NCBI RefSeq assembly: GCF_002088935.1
Contig: NZ_NCSS01000006.1
Location: 962,407-1,026,406, forward strand
Source: Henriciella litoralis
Lineage (GTDB): Bacteria > Pseudomonadota > Alphaproteobacteria > Caulobacterales > Hyphomonadaceae
Length of the DNA: 64,000 nt
Reading direction: 5' to 3'
Below the pieces are notes generated by a model. That model saw only the letters and a list, made by a program, of their open reading frames with translations, searched no databases and was not told the DNA's origin. Made by a program: the position numbers and the translations under genes. Shown piece after piece: positions 1-8,433 of this stretch (position 1 is its first letter; the number at the start of each line of letters is the position of its first letter).

Positions 1-1019
1 CGCGAAACGGCCCTTGGTGCATCATGATTTGAAAATGCCCAACTCGGCCAGCCCTCCCCCGGACGACCGCTCCACTCCTGCAGAGAGCGTTTGATGCGGC
101 CTGGCGACAGCGTCGTGGCGTACAGAAAGTCAAAGCTGTAGGCGGAGCTGAGATGCGTCTCGCCTTCAGTGAAACTTTTCATTTCATTGATTGAATTGGC
201 CCCGACAACTTCAGCCACAGTGAACCGCTCGCCATAGGTATCCAGCACGCTGCGCAGGCGAGAGAGAAAGGCCGGAACGCCCGGTTGGGACATGTTGTAG
301 ATATGGTCCTGCATATCGAACGGACGCGTTACGTTCTCCATTGCGATGCCGGACGGCGGATTGTCGCGCAGCTGCTGGTCATGCATGCCGAAATTGATGG
401 CATCCAGGCGAAATCCGTCAACACCCCGGTCAAGCCAGAAGCGCGCCGTCTCAAGAAGGGCGTCCTGCACCTCCAGATTGTGAAGGTTCAGGTCCGGCTG
501 CGAGACCAGGAAATTATGCAGATAGTATTGCTGGCGACGGGCATCCCACTCCCAGGAAGAGCCGCCGAAAACGGCCTGCCAGTTGTTTGGCGGCGAGCCA
601 TCGGGCTTCGGATCTGCCCAGACATACCAGTCGGCTTTCGGGTTCGTTCTGTCAGCCCTGCTCTCTTCAAACCAGGCGTGCTGATCGGAGGTATGTGAAT
701 AGACCTGGTCGATAATGACCTTCAGGCCAAGCGTATGCGCGCGGGCCACGAGCCGGTCGAAATCTGCAAGGGAGCCGAACATCGGATCGACGTCGCAATA
801 GTCTGCAACGTCGTAGCCATAGTCCTTCATCGGCGAGGTAAAGAATGGCGATAGCCAGACAGCGTCGACGCCGAGGGCTGCGACGTGATCGAGCCCTTTC
901 ACGATACCGGCCAGATCCCCGATGCCGTCCGCATCGGTATCAAGAAAGCTGCGCGGATAGATCTGATAGATGACCGCACCCTTCCACCAGGGACTGTCTT
1001 GTGTGGTGTCTTCAGGCAT
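1..1019 (-). CDS. GH13 alpha-glucosidase, 3' part outside the window
   Basis: The reading frame is open from an ATG at 1019 down to the window edge, giving the first 339 residues. It starts MPEDTTQDSPWWKGAVIYQI and continues with the family signature YPRSF. Other glycoside hydrolase 13 landmarks follow: DAVWLSPFFTSPMKDYGYDV, the DGFRLDAI strand carrying the nucleophile Asp, the acid/base Glu in FTVAEVVG, and near the edge a SNHDAPRAVS segment that carries the conserved NHD. This order matches the GH13_23-type alpha-glucosidase / oligo-1,6-glucosidase group, which hydrolyses alpha-linked gluco-oligosaccharides. No signal peptide is visible, so it is probably cytoplasmic. The C-terminal part and any maltose-utilisation neighbours lie outside the window. 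Exact linkage specificity cannot be read here. Confidence 0.93.
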   Translation of the reverse strand, partial: MPEDTTQDSPWWKGAVIYQIYPRSFLDTDADGIGDLAGIVKGLDHVAALGVDAVWLSPFFTSPMKDYGYDVADYCDVDPMFGSLADFDRLVARAHTLGLKVIIDQVYSHTSDQHAWFEESRADRTNPKADWYVWADPKPDGSPPNNWQAVFGGSSWEWDARRQQYYLHNFLVSQPDLNLHNLEVQDALLETARFWLDRGVDGFRLDAINFGMHDQQLRDNPPSGIAMENVTRPFDMQDHIYNMSQPGVPAFLSRLRSVLDTYGERFTVAEVVGANSINEMKSFTEGETHLSSAYSFDFLYATTLSPGRIKRSLQEWSGRPGEGWPSWAFSNHDAPRAVS

Positions 1020-1366
1020 GGCGAAAGTCCTGTCGCGTTGCATTTGGAGCGTTCAGCTGTCCTCCAAGCTGGTCATTTTATCAAGCCGCTTGCGCCCTTG
1101 AGCCTCGCACCGGGGACGCGCTTCACCGCATTGGCGTTTTCTGCGGGCATGATGAAAATCATAGAGGCAGGGCGCGATGCTAGCGAATGTCAGCGAGACG
1201 GTCGCAGATGAAATGAATGCGCCAAACAATTTCGTTCATGCCATCTCACGCCTCGGGGGTAATCTGGGGCTGTAGGCGACACGCGCGAAGCTCAATTTAT
1301 TTCAAAAATATACTGTTTCTTACGACTAACCTGTTAGTTGCTTGCGCCTAGACGTTATTCGGGGAC
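1020..1366. other. Intergenic region between divergent alpha-glucosidase and diguanylate cyclase genes
   Basis: This 347-base stretch separates two divergent starts and should hold promoters for both. I see no convincing gene in it; the ORFs crossing it have poor composition. The part next to the cyclase (about 1290-1340) is AT-rich, with a TATACT at 1309-1314 that could be a -10 element but has no clear -35 partner. Confidence 0.5.
1325..1338. promoter_or_regulatory. Short inverted repeat upstream of the diguanylate cyclase
   Basis: ACTAAC and GTTAGT are separated by two bases, about 28 bases before the GTG start at 1367. It could be an operator half-site pair. Six-base arms are weak evidence alone. 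Confidence 0.25.
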
Positions 1367-2605
1367 GTGAGTTTGAGCCAGGCAGCCATCATCGGACTTT
1401 CGATCCCGGCGATTGCCGGATGTATGAGCGCGATCTTTCTTTCCTTCTGGTATTACAACCGCAAGGATCAGGCGGCGCTTTCATTTGCCGCCGCATTTTT
1501 GATGTGCGTCATCGGTTTCACGCTGAACCATTATGTTCTCGAAAAGGGCTCGCTCGCGAATGCCGCGCTGAACAATGGCGCTTACGCAATCGGGATTACA
1601 TTGCTTGTCCACGGTGCTTGTCTTGCCTTTCAGCGGCGCACACCTTGGGCAACGATGGGGGCATTGGGGGTGTCCAGCGTCGTATGCGCCTTGGCCATTC
1701 AACAGATGTCGGGTGATCTTGGCCTGCGCATCCTCGTTTTGAACATGATCCACGGTTCCATGCTAACTATTGGTACGCTTAGACTTTGGGGCATATCGCG
1801 TCATTCCTGGTCTGGAACAGCTGTCCTGTCGGCCTATTCGCTTTGCATCGTGAATTTCACAGTGATTTCAACGGCGACGGTCTATGGACGTCTGATCACG
1901 GCGGACACTTTCTTTGCGTCGGCCTACTGGCTGACCATGACGATGTTGAGCACGCTTTCTGTCATCGCTGTTGGCGGCGCGCTTATTTCAGTTTGTGTAA
2001 TGCAGCGCCTGCGAGCCGTTCGCGACGACGCCGACCATGATTTTCTCACCGGCCTGAAGACCCGGCGGGCATTCGAAGACAGCGTCGAGCGCTTCTGCGA
2101 CGGGCGCAATGGCGACACGGCCGCGACGCTGATCCTGGTCGACCTCGATCATTTCAAACGTATCAACGACCGGTTGGGACATACCGCTGGCGATGAGGTG
2201 ATCCGCTCGTTCGGTAATTTTCTGACACGCCAGACCCGGCGCGCCGACATCGCAGGCCGGGTCGGTGGCGAAGAATTCTGTCTCCTCCTGCCCGGTACCG
2301 GAACGTCAGGTGCACGCCGTCTTGCTGCAAGGCTGCGGAATGCGTTGACGACGCTTGAGGTGAGCGCTCTGCCCGAAGGTGAAAAAATCACGGCGAGTTT
2401 CGGTATTGCCGAATTTGGCAGGGTGACGTCCTTCAGCGAAGTTTATTCAACCGCTGACTGCGCCCTCTACGCAGCAAAAGCACGCGGTCGTGACCGGATT
2501 GTCTGCGCCGAACCGCCAGCAGACGCAGGCACACCGCTTTCTCGTCAGCGTTTTGCAAGTACGGACGCCGAGGTTACCCCACTGAACAAGCACAATGCGG
2601 CCTGA
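1367..2605 (+). CDS. Membrane-anchored diguanylate cyclase (GGDEF)
   Basis: This 412-residue protein has several hydrophobic segments over residues 1-215 and a C-terminal GGDEF domain. The active-site motif is GGEEF at residues 300-304, a catalytically competent variant. It is preceded at the usual five-residue distance by RRAD (291-294), the RxxD inhibitory site that binds product. It should therefore make cyclic di-GMP from two GTP and be feedback-inhibited. No PAS, GAF or other named sensor is evident; the membrane part may be the sensor. Start is GTG at 1367, with a TTG two codons later as alternative. The last 35 residues are a low-complexity tail. It stands alone, with no c-di-GMP receptor next to it. 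Confidence 0.9.
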   Translation: MSLSQAAIIGLSIPAIAGCMSAIFLSFWYYNRKDQAALSFAAAFLMCVIGFTLNHYVLEKGSLANAALNNGAYAIGITLLVHGACLAFQRRTPWATMGALGVSSVVCALAIQQMSGDLGLRILVLNMIHGSMLTIGTLRLWGISRHSWSGTAVLSAYSLCIVNFTVISTATVYGRLITADTFFASAYWLTMTMLSTLSVIAVGGALISVCVMQRLRAVRDDADHDFLTGLKTRRAFEDSVERFCDGRNGDTAATLILVDLDHFKRINDRLGHTAGDEVIRSFGNFLTRQTRRADIAGRVGGEEFCLLLPGTGTSGARRLAARLRNALTTLEVSALPEGEKITASFGIAEFGRVTSFSEVYSTADCALYAAKARGRDRIVCAEPPADAGTPLSRQRFASTDAEVTPLNKHNAA

Positions 2606-2726
2606 GCCCCAGGTTTCAGATTAGCGGCCTGCAGCTATTCCACATGCCCCGGCGTAAGACTTGTCGCGTTCTTCGCGGCATGCTTTTTCAGGCGATGAAT
2701 TCGACCAGAAAAAGAGCGAGGAAATC

Positions 2727-3521
2727 ATGTCAGACAAACCCGCAAGCGTAGGCGAGGAAGTCCTTTACGAGGTAAAGGATCACGTCGCTGTCGTCACGCT
2801 GAACCGGCCAGACAAACGCAATGCCGTGAACGGCGCTGTCGCGTCAGCCCTCGGCTGGATTTGTGAAGAAACCGAACGCGACAATGATGTGCGCGTCGTC
2901 ATCCTCACATCGTCGCTGGAATCAACCTTCTGTGCCGGCGCCGACCTTTCGGAAATTTCAAAGGGCAACGCCCAGTCCCTGTCGACCAAGGAAGGCGGCT
3001 TTGCCGGCTTCGTCAGATATCCGCGTTCGAAGCCATGGATCGCTGCTGTCCGCGGTAACGCGCTGGCTGGCGGCTGCGAGCTGCCCCTGGCGTGCGACAT
3101 GATTGTTGCCGCCGATAATTCGCGTTTCGGCCTGCCGGAAGTGAAGCGCGGCATCTATGCCGGCGCGGGCGGCGTGTTCCGTCTGCCGCGCTCCCTGCCC
3201 CGCAATGTGGCGCTCGAAATCGTCGCGACAGGAGACCCTCTGCCTGCTGACCGGATGTATCAGCTTGGACTCATCAACCGGATGGTACCATCCGGTGAGG
3301 TGATGGGCGAAGCGCATGCCCTCGCAAGCCAGATTTCGGTCAACGCGCCGCTGGCTGTCCGCAAGAGCCTCGAAGTGGCCCGTCAGGCATATGACGGCAC
3401 CGAAGAAGAGCTCTGGAAGACATCGGGCGAAGCAGCTGCTGTCGTCTTCTCCAGCGAAGACGCCAAGGAAGGCCCGCGCGCCTTCCTGGAGAAGCGCGCC
3501 CCCGTCTGGCAAGGCAAGTAG
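2727..3521 (+). CDS. Enoyl-CoA hydratase/isomerase family protein
   Basis: This 264-residue crotonase-fold protein carries the typical N-terminal VTLNRPDKRNAVN segment and the first oxyanion-hole region CAGADLSEI. The second, with AVRGNALAGGCELPLACDM, is followed by FGLPEVKRGIYAGAGG. In canonical hydratases a catalytic Glu lies in the GGGCEL part, and here GGCEL keeps it. The family adds water to 2-enoyl-CoA or isomerises the double bond; the substrate cannot be told. I chose ATG 2727 because it has a GCGAGG ribosome site six bases upstream; the frame is open a further 22 codons without a better signal. It ends at a strong bidirectional terminator and appears to be a single-gene unit. Confidence 0.9.
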   Translation: MSDKPASVGEEVLYEVKDHVAVVTLNRPDKRNAVNGAVASALGWICEETERDNDVRVVILTSSLESTFCAGADLSEISKGNAQSLSTKEGGFAGFVRYPRSKPWIAAVRGNALAGGCELPLACDMIVAADNSRFGLPEVKRGIYAGAGGVFRLPRSLPRNVALEIVATGDPLPADRMYQLGLINRMVPSGEVMGEAHALASQISVNAPLAVRKSLEVARQAYDGTEEELWKTSGEAAAVVFSSEDAKEGPRAFLEKRAPVWQGK

Positions 3522-3552
3522 ACACCGTCTCGTCTAAGTCAGAACCGACACA

Positions 3553-3584
3553 AAAACCCCCGCACCCAGTGGATGCGGGGGTTT
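3553..3584. terminator. Bidirectional rho-independent terminator
   Basis: AAACCCCCGCA at 3553-3564 is repeated inverted as TGCGGGGGTTT at 3574-3584, with A-runs on one side and T-runs on the other. It lies between the convergent hydratase and autotransporter genes and can serve both. Confidence 0.85.
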
Positions 3585-3621
3585 CTATTATCTACCTGCC
3601 TGAGAGGCAGAAAGTCCGTGC

Positions 3622-5565
3622 TTACCAAGCGGCCTGGAAGCCGATACGGCCGCCGGTCTCACCGCGGTCGACCCCGGTGGTGACGCCTGCATTGAGCTGC
3701 CAGGTCGGGTTCAGACGGAAGGCAGCTGCCATCGCGACGGCACCTTCATCATCATAGAAACCATAGCCGCCACCGATCGCGAACTTCTTGCCTTCAGGCA
3801 CGTAAGGCGTGTCGAGCGCAATCGCCGCTGCGATGCCTGCCGTGTTGTCCTTGATGGCGTCCGTATTGGACTGGATCAGCGCCGTATTCGCGGTGATCAG
3901 GCCGGTATTGGCAGCAAGACCAGCTGAGAAGGAATAGTCTGCGGCGAGATTACCATCGCGGTCAGTCGTGACCACGCCAATTTCGCCGGACTGAGCCGCC
4001 GTGCTGGCAGCCGAATTCAGGCCGCTGAAGTTATAGGTGGCCGTTGAGCCCCCAATAGCGATCTGGTTGTCGGACATGGCGGTCGCGCCATTACCGATGG
4101 CAATCGAGTTGGCTCCAGCAGCCACTGTCTGGTTACCGAGTGCAACTGCGCCGAAACCGCTGGCTGTCGCGGCTTCACCGACGGCGGTCGAACGAATGCC
4201 CGATGCGTTGGCGAGGTGACCGAAGGCATGCGCGCGTTCGGCAGTTGCCGCTGAGCGCCAGCCATAAGCTGTTGCTGCAGTGCCGACGGCCTGGGCCTCA
4301 CCACCGACCACTGTCGTGGAGTTGCCGTTGGCCACGGCCTCTGTCCCGATCGCGATCGCGTCGACACCTGATGCTGAAGCGAGGTTACCCTGTGCGATGC
4401 TCTCAAGCCCTGAGGCCGCAGCAGCTTCACCGATCGCAAGTGAGCGAACGCCGGATGCTGATGCAAGGTGACCGAAAGCCTGTGCGCGTTCAGCGGTGGC
4501 TTCAGAGCGCCAACCATAGGCACTCGTACCCGCACCATTTGCGAGGGCCTGACCGCCGACAACTGTTGAGGATGGGCCGCTCGCCACGGTCGCACGACCC
4601 GTCGCGCCGTCGCGATTACCACCGATCGCGATGGAGTCGCCGCCAGTTGCCTGAGCCGTATTGCCGATGGCGATCGCATTCGTACCCGATGCGATGGAGT
4701 CTTCACCGCCCGCAAAGCTCTGATCACCCGACGCTGTTGCCTGATGGCCGACGGCTGTCGCCATGGCGCCGGTTGCCTGTGACTGCCAGCCAAACGCGGA
4801 CGCACCCGGCGTATTGGCGAGGCTTTCACCGCCGATTGCTGTGGTGGATGGCCCTTGAGCGTTTGCCTCTGTGCCGAGCGCAACCGCATCGATGCCGTTT
4901 GCCACGGCGAGGTTGCCTAGCGCGATACTTTCAAGGCCAGAGGCACTCGCAGCTTCGCCGACAGCGAGGGAGCGAACACCTGACGCCGAAGCGAGATGAC
5001 CGAAGGCATGCGCGCGCTCGGCTGTGGCAGATGACTGCCACCCGAATGCCGTGGCCGCAGTCCCGTTCGCGACCGCTTCACCGCCAACCGCTGTCGTGGA
5101 ATTGCCGGTCGCAGAGGCTTCGGTCCCAATCGCAACCGCATCCACGCCATTGGCCATTGCAAGATTGCCGATCGCGACGCTTTCCAGGCCCATCGCGTTG
5201 GCAGCTTCACCGACAGCGAGCGAGCGGACACCGGACGCCGAAGCGAGGTGGCCGAAGGCATGCGCGCGCTCGGCTGTGGCTGATGCCTGCCAGCCAAAAG
5301 CCGTTGCAGCGGTTCCAACGGCATTGGATTCGCCGCCGACTGCAGTCGTGGACGTTCCAACCGCATTAGCATCTGTCCCAACCGCGAGAGCGTCAGAGCC
5401 ATCAGCATTAGCGTTGATGCCGCACTCAAGCGACGTCGCGTCGACGTCACCGGTATTACAGTCTGGCGTCGCATCCGCGGCCGCTGTCAGCAGCGGCATC
5501 GTCGCCCACGCAGCGCCAGCAAGCGCAATTGTGCTCACCGTCTTGGTCAGGTTTGAAAATCTCAT
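3622..5565 (-). CDS. Trimeric autotransporter adhesin (YadA/Hep-Hag head, YadA-like anchor)
   Basis: This 647-residue surface protein has an N-terminal signal peptide ending near LTAAADA. Residues about 50-500 are a YadA-type head of 14-residue units of the form A-x-G-x-x-A-x-A-x-G-x-x-x-x. Six units make a higher-order 84-residue repeat present about five times, each marked by STTAVGGE, AFGW, AERAHAFGHLASASG and RSLAVGEA. The last 90 residues (YVPEGKKFAIGGGYGFYDDE to the terminal GRIGFQAAW) match the beta-barrel anchor that trimerises in the outer membrane. A short coiled-coil-like linker with NTGLITANTALIQSNTDAI precedes it. Members mediate adhesion and autoaggregation. The third 84-residue copy is diverged and carries an extra glycine-rich unit, GGNRDGATG. 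Start ATG 5565 has an AAGGGA site upstream. Confidence 0.92.
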   Translation of the reverse strand: MRFSNLTKTVSTIALAGAAWATMPLLTAAADATPDCNTGDVDATSLECGINANADGSDALAVGTDANAVGTSTTAVGGESNAVGTAATAFGWQASATAERAHAFGHLASASGVRSLAVGEAANAMGLESVAIGNLAMANGVDAVAIGTEASATGNSTTAVGGEAVANGTAATAFGWQSSATAERAHAFGHLASASGVRSLAVGEAASASGLESIALGNLAVANGIDAVALGTEANAQGPSTTAIGGESLANTPGASAFGWQSQATGAMATAVGHQATASGDQSFAGGEDSIASGTNAIAIGNTAQATGGDSIAIGGNRDGATGRATVASGPSSTVVGGQALANGAGTSAYGWRSEATAERAQAFGHLASASGVRSLAIGEAAAASGLESIAQGNLASASGVDAIAIGTEAVANGNSTTVVGGEAQAVGTAATAYGWRSAATAERAHAFGHLANASGIRSTAVGEAATASGFGAVALGNQTVAAGANSIAIGNGATAMSDNQIAIGGSTATYNFSGLNSAASTAAQSGEIGVVTTDRDGNLAADYSFSAGLAANTGLITANTALIQSNTDAIKDNTAGIAAAIALDTPYVPEGKKFAIGGGYGFYDDEGAVAMAAAFRLNPTWQLNAGVTTGVDRGETGGRIGFQAAW

Positions 5566-5841
5566 CAGTTGCTTTCCCTTATTGTTTTACGGGACCGGCA
5601 TGTTCTGGACTGTCGCACTGTGAGACCGGTCCACGCCTGTCGAACCCAGATACGTTGAGGGACGACGCGCGGGTGCAAAAATATCTAAAGGATTTTATAG
5701 TTCGCGATCTGCAGTAAAAACGGTCGATCTGGGCGAGTTCGCGTATGAACCCGGCCAAAAAATTTCAAAAATTCTCTACGAAGTGCCCTTTTCTTTATTC
5801 AGATCAGACTAGTTCAGCTGCTGAAGATGACGGGGAGCAGC

Positions 5842-6423
5842 ATGCCGATTGCGGACTATGTTGAACTAAACAAGAAGTTGCAGGTCGCTCTGCAAAGCTG
5901 CGCAGCAGGCGACCAGCGTGCGTTTCAGACAATTTACGAACTGACCGCCCCGAAATTCATGGCCATTGTCACCAACCAGCTGAAAGATGCTGAGGCGGCT
6001 CGTGACGTCGTTCAGCAAGCTTATGTTTCGATCTGGAAGAACGCATCGAAATTTGACGCGTCAAAGGGCCAACCTTTCACCTGGATGCTGGTCATCATGC
6101 GAAATCGCGGTCTCGACCGCCTGCGGTCCAAAGCGCGCGCGCCGGAAACCGAAATGATCGAGGACACGCTGGTCGATGATGCGGTGCGCCCCGAAGAGAG
6201 CACGCGTCACAGTCATGCCGGACGCCTATTGGCAAAGCATCTGTCCAGGCTGCCTCAACACGTTTCCATGTCTATCTCTCTGAATGTCATTCAGGGGATG
6301 TCCTGTACGGAAATCGGCAAGGCACTCGACGTGTCACCGAACACTGTGAAGGGATGGATCCGACGAGGCCTCAAAAAGCTTCGTGACGACATGCCGGTTT
6401 CGAGCGTTGGTGCGGTCATCTGA
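5842..6423 (+). CDS. ECF-type RNA polymerase sigma factor
   Basis: This 193-residue protein has sigma region 2 (about residues 20-90, including DAEAARDVVQQAYVSIW and FTWMLVIMRNRGLDRLR) and region 4 near the end (SLNVIQGMSCTEIGKALDVS followed by NTVKGWIRRGLKKLR). This layout is that of group IV sigma factors of the SigK type. They direct RNA polymerase to stress or envelope genes and are usually held inactive by a membrane anti-sigma factor; an RskA-like one lies convergent and next door. I prefer ATG 5842 because GGGGAG sits just before it; ATG 5827, five codons upstream, has no such site. The gene is convergent to the anti-sigma gene with 62 bases between stops. Confidence 0.88.
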   Translation: MPIADYVELNKKLQVALQSCAAGDQRAFQTIYELTAPKFMAIVTNQLKDAEAARDVVQQAYVSIWKNASKFDASKGQPFTWMLVIMRNRGLDRLRSKARAPETEMIEDTLVDDAVRPEESTRHSHAGRLLAKHLSRLPQHVSMSISLNVIQGMSCTEIGKALDVSPNTVKGWIRRGLKKLRDDMPVSSVGAVI

Positions 6424-6485
6424 AGATTTGACCAGCCAAGCCGCGCTGTTAGACGCACAGTCCAAACGCTAACGCTTTCAGTTCT

Positions 6486-7259
6486 CTAGATAGAATTTAC
6501 CTTGCCCGTGAAGATGATCGGTCCTGTTGGGCCCGCTTCTGGCGACCCGCCTTGGGGTTCGACGCTGATTGCCAAAGTATCAGATCCGGCGGCGAGTTCT
6601 GTTGCAATCGACAGATTTATGCTGCCGCTTTCGGACAGTTCCTGCAACAGACCAAGCGACTGAGGCGCATCGATACCTTCGCGTAGCAACCACAGCTCCC
6701 AAACGCCATCCTCGGGAAGGCTGGTATTGGCCAGGCGCCCGGTAATCTTATTGCTCGACTTGTCATATAGCAGCACAACAACGTTAGGCGTTTGCTCTCC
6801 AGACATCAGCGCCAGCAACTCTTCGCGCGCTGTTGGTTGAGTCTCGGCCGACTGAACCTCGGCGCCTGGCACAGCATGAAATCCTAAAGATATGGCCGCA
6901 ACTGCAACGGCCGCAGCCGTTGCGATTTGCCATGGGCGCTGCGGCGCCGACCTCGCAGAATGCGTCGCCGGCGTTCTCTGGTGGGACCGAACCGGCGCTT
7001 CTACTGCCGCCGGCGCCACGCGCGGGGCTGGTTCCTCACCAATCGAAGCCATGATTTCATCCAGCAGACCTTCCGGCGGCTCAGCTTCAGGCGTGAGCGT
7101 ACTCAGCGGCGCAAGAAACTGTTCCATATCGCCAACCATGGCGCGGAATTCAGGGTCTTTCTGAAAGAGCTCTTCGAACTCTGTGACCTGCTGGTCGCTG
7201 GCATGTCCAAGTAGAAACGCGCTGGCCAGTTCCTGGCGATATGTGGATTGATCGCTCAT
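6486..7259 (-). CDS. RskA-like transmembrane anti-sigma factor
   Basis: This 257-residue protein has an N-terminal cytoplasmic helix bundle (residues 1-70, starting MSDQSTYRQELASAFLLG) that in this family binds the sigma factor. A proline-rich linker follows, then one membrane helix near residues 108-125 (IATAAAVAVAAISLGFHAV) and a C-terminal periplasmic domain. That domain holds VVVLLYDKSSNKITGRLA, GVWELWLLREG and LAISVEPQGGSPEAGPTGPI, hallmarks of RskA C-terminal domains. It overlaps the upstream sigma-like gene by four bases (ATGA at 7256-7259), so both are translated together. It could control that protein, the convergent sigma factor, or both. Confidence 0.85.
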   Translation of the reverse strand: MSDQSTYRQELASAFLLGHASDQQVTEFEELFQKDPEFRAMVGDMEQFLAPLSTLTPEAEPPEGLLDEIMASIGEEPAPRVAPAAVEAPVRSHQRTPATHSARSAPQRPWQIATAAAVAVAAISLGFHAVPGAEVQSAETQPTAREELLALMSGEQTPNVVVLLYDKSSNKITGRLANTSLPEDGVWELWLLREGIDAPQSLGLLQELSESGSINLSIATELAAGSDTLAISVEPQGGSPEAGPTGPIIFTGKVNSI

Positions 7260-7765
7260 TGTTCGGCCCCCGCGCGTCCTGCGAGTGTGGCGAGCCGCCC
7301 ACGCACAGCATCGGGGCTGAGCCCCATTCGCTCTGCGATGGCTTCAACACTCTCAAACTGGAGATAGGCTGCTGTCAGCATTTGCCGGTCAGCTTCATCC
7401 ATGGACTGAAGCGAGTGCGATGCATTGCCTTCCCTTTCATCCATTGGCTGGGCAGCCAGGCTGCCTAATATCGAAACAGTATTGTTACTCTTGAAACGTA
7501 TTGCGAGGGCGCAGCGGTGCGCAATTGCAGAAATAAAGTGGACTTGATCTGCAGTTTTTACGGGGATTGCCTCCCGATCCGTCCAAATTCGATTGTAGGT
7601 TGCCACAAGCGCTTCACGTGCAAGCTGAGGTGTTTTGAGTAACGCCAGAAGTTTGCCGTAAACACGAGGCGCGGTGAGATAATAAAGCCGCTTGAGCGCG
7701 TCCTTATCGCCGTTTTTGAGCCGCGCGACGGCCGCTTCCAGTTCTTTGGTCTCGCTCACTGCCAT
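7256..7765 (-). CDS. Divergent ECF sigma-factor-like protein
   Basis: The 169-residue product resembles group IV sigma factors but is weaker than the neighbour at 5842. Region 2 can be followed through LKRLYYLTAPRVYGKLLALL and REALVATYNRIWTDREA. Region 4 is recognisable as ESVEAIAERMGLSPDAVRGR. The region 2 stretch that normally contacts the -10 element (typically W-L-x-x-I-A-R-N) reads FISAIAHRCALAIRF, so promoter melting may be altered. The true start is ATG 7765, directly after a TTG that only extends the frame. It is the first gene of an operon with the anti-sigma factor. It may be a functional sigma factor, or a decoy that titrates the anti-sigma; the sequence cannot decide. Confidence 0.72.
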   Translation of the reverse strand: MAVSETKELEAAVARLKNGDKDALKRLYYLTAPRVYGKLLALLKTPQLAREALVATYNRIWTDREAIPVKTADQVHFISAIAHRCALAIRFKSNNTVSILGSLAAQPMDEREGNASHSLQSMDEADRQMLTAAYLQFESVEAIAERMGLSPDAVRGRLATLAGRAGAEQ

Positions 7766-7938
7766 CAAACACCCAGCCTTACCGTTCCAACCTTAAACCA
7801 GCGTGAGGTATGGGCCGGTCACCCTTGATTGAAGAAAAAACGTCGCAGTCTGCGAATAGTTCATCAAAACCAGCAATCTGCTGCCTAAATATTGAAGACG
7901 CAGTCCGCACCTACGCATCTCTTCCTTATCAATCTGGT

Positions 7939-7970
7939 GCGACGTATCTTTGACGCATATCATACGTCGC
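7939..7970. promoter_or_regulatory. Inverted repeat, candidate operator of the YeeE/YedE pair
   Basis: GCGACGTAT at 7939-7947 is matched perfectly by ATACGTCGC at 7962-7970, centre to centre 23 bases, about two helical turns. It ends 28 bases before the permease start at 7999 and has no T-run, so an operator for a dimeric repressor is more likely than a terminator. Confidence 0.55.
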
Positions 7971-7998
7971 GTCCACCCCAGCGAAACGAGGCCATAAT

Positions 7999-8433
7999 AT
8001 GGAAAACTTTACGCCGGTTAGCGCTACACTGGGCGGCATGCTTATAGGCCTGTCAGCGGTGTTGCTCATGGGCCTGCATGGCAGGATCGCTGGTATCAGC
8101 GGACTGTTTTCCGGCACAGTGTTCGCCGGTACTGGCGATCGGCTCTGGCGCCTCTTTTTCGTGGTCGGCCTGGTCGGTGCGCCGCTGATCTATCTGATCG
8201 CGACCAATCATATGCCGGCATTCGATTTGCAAGCCGGCTGGCCGATTGTCGTTGCAGGTGGACTTCTGGTCGGGTTCGGAACCCGGCTTGGCTCCGGCTG
8301 CACGAGTGGGCACGGCGTGTGCGGCCTGTCGCGCCTGTCAGCTCGCTCGCTGGTTGCCGTTATCATCTTTATGGGAGCTGGAATGGCGACCGTTACCGCT
8401 GTCAGGCTTCTGACCGGAGGTACCCCGTCATGA
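7999..8433 (+). CDS. YeeE/YedE family sulfur-compound permease, first half
   Basis: This 144-residue integral membrane protein has four to five hydrophobic segments. It carries the family hallmark GTRLGSGCTSGHGVCGLSRL near residues 93-112, with the conserved Cys of SGCTSGH, which lines the thiosulfate path in characterised YeeE. Members move thiosulfate or related sulfur species across the inner membrane. Here the transporter is split into two half-size proteins, as is common in proteobacteria. The start ATG 7999 has a GAGG site. The stop overlaps the next start (ATGA), so the halves are translationally coupled. No rhodanese or sulfur dioxygenase gene lies next to it, so the exact substrate is open. 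Confidence 0.85.
   Translation: MENFTPVSATLGGMLIGLSAVLLMGLHGRIAGISGLFSGTVFAGTGDRLWRLFFVVGLVGAPLIYLIATNHMPAFDLQAGWPIVVAGGLLVGFGTRLGSGCTSGHGVCGLSRLSARSLVAVIIFMGAGMATVTAVRLLTGGTPS

Noticed and set aside
285..1211. Plus-strand open frames at the left edge
   Set aside because: They lie antisense to the GH13 gene or in its promoter region; the GH13 frame has clear catalytic motifs.
4017..5369. Long open frames on both strands within the autotransporter gene
   Set aside because: They are shadows of the repeat-rich gene: arginine/serine-rich, no start signals, and their repeats only mirror the 252-base repeat of the real frame.
4000..5400. Regular repeats suggesting a CRISPR array
   Set aside because: The repeat unit is 42 and 252 bases, imperfect, in frame with a protein, and without unique spacers.
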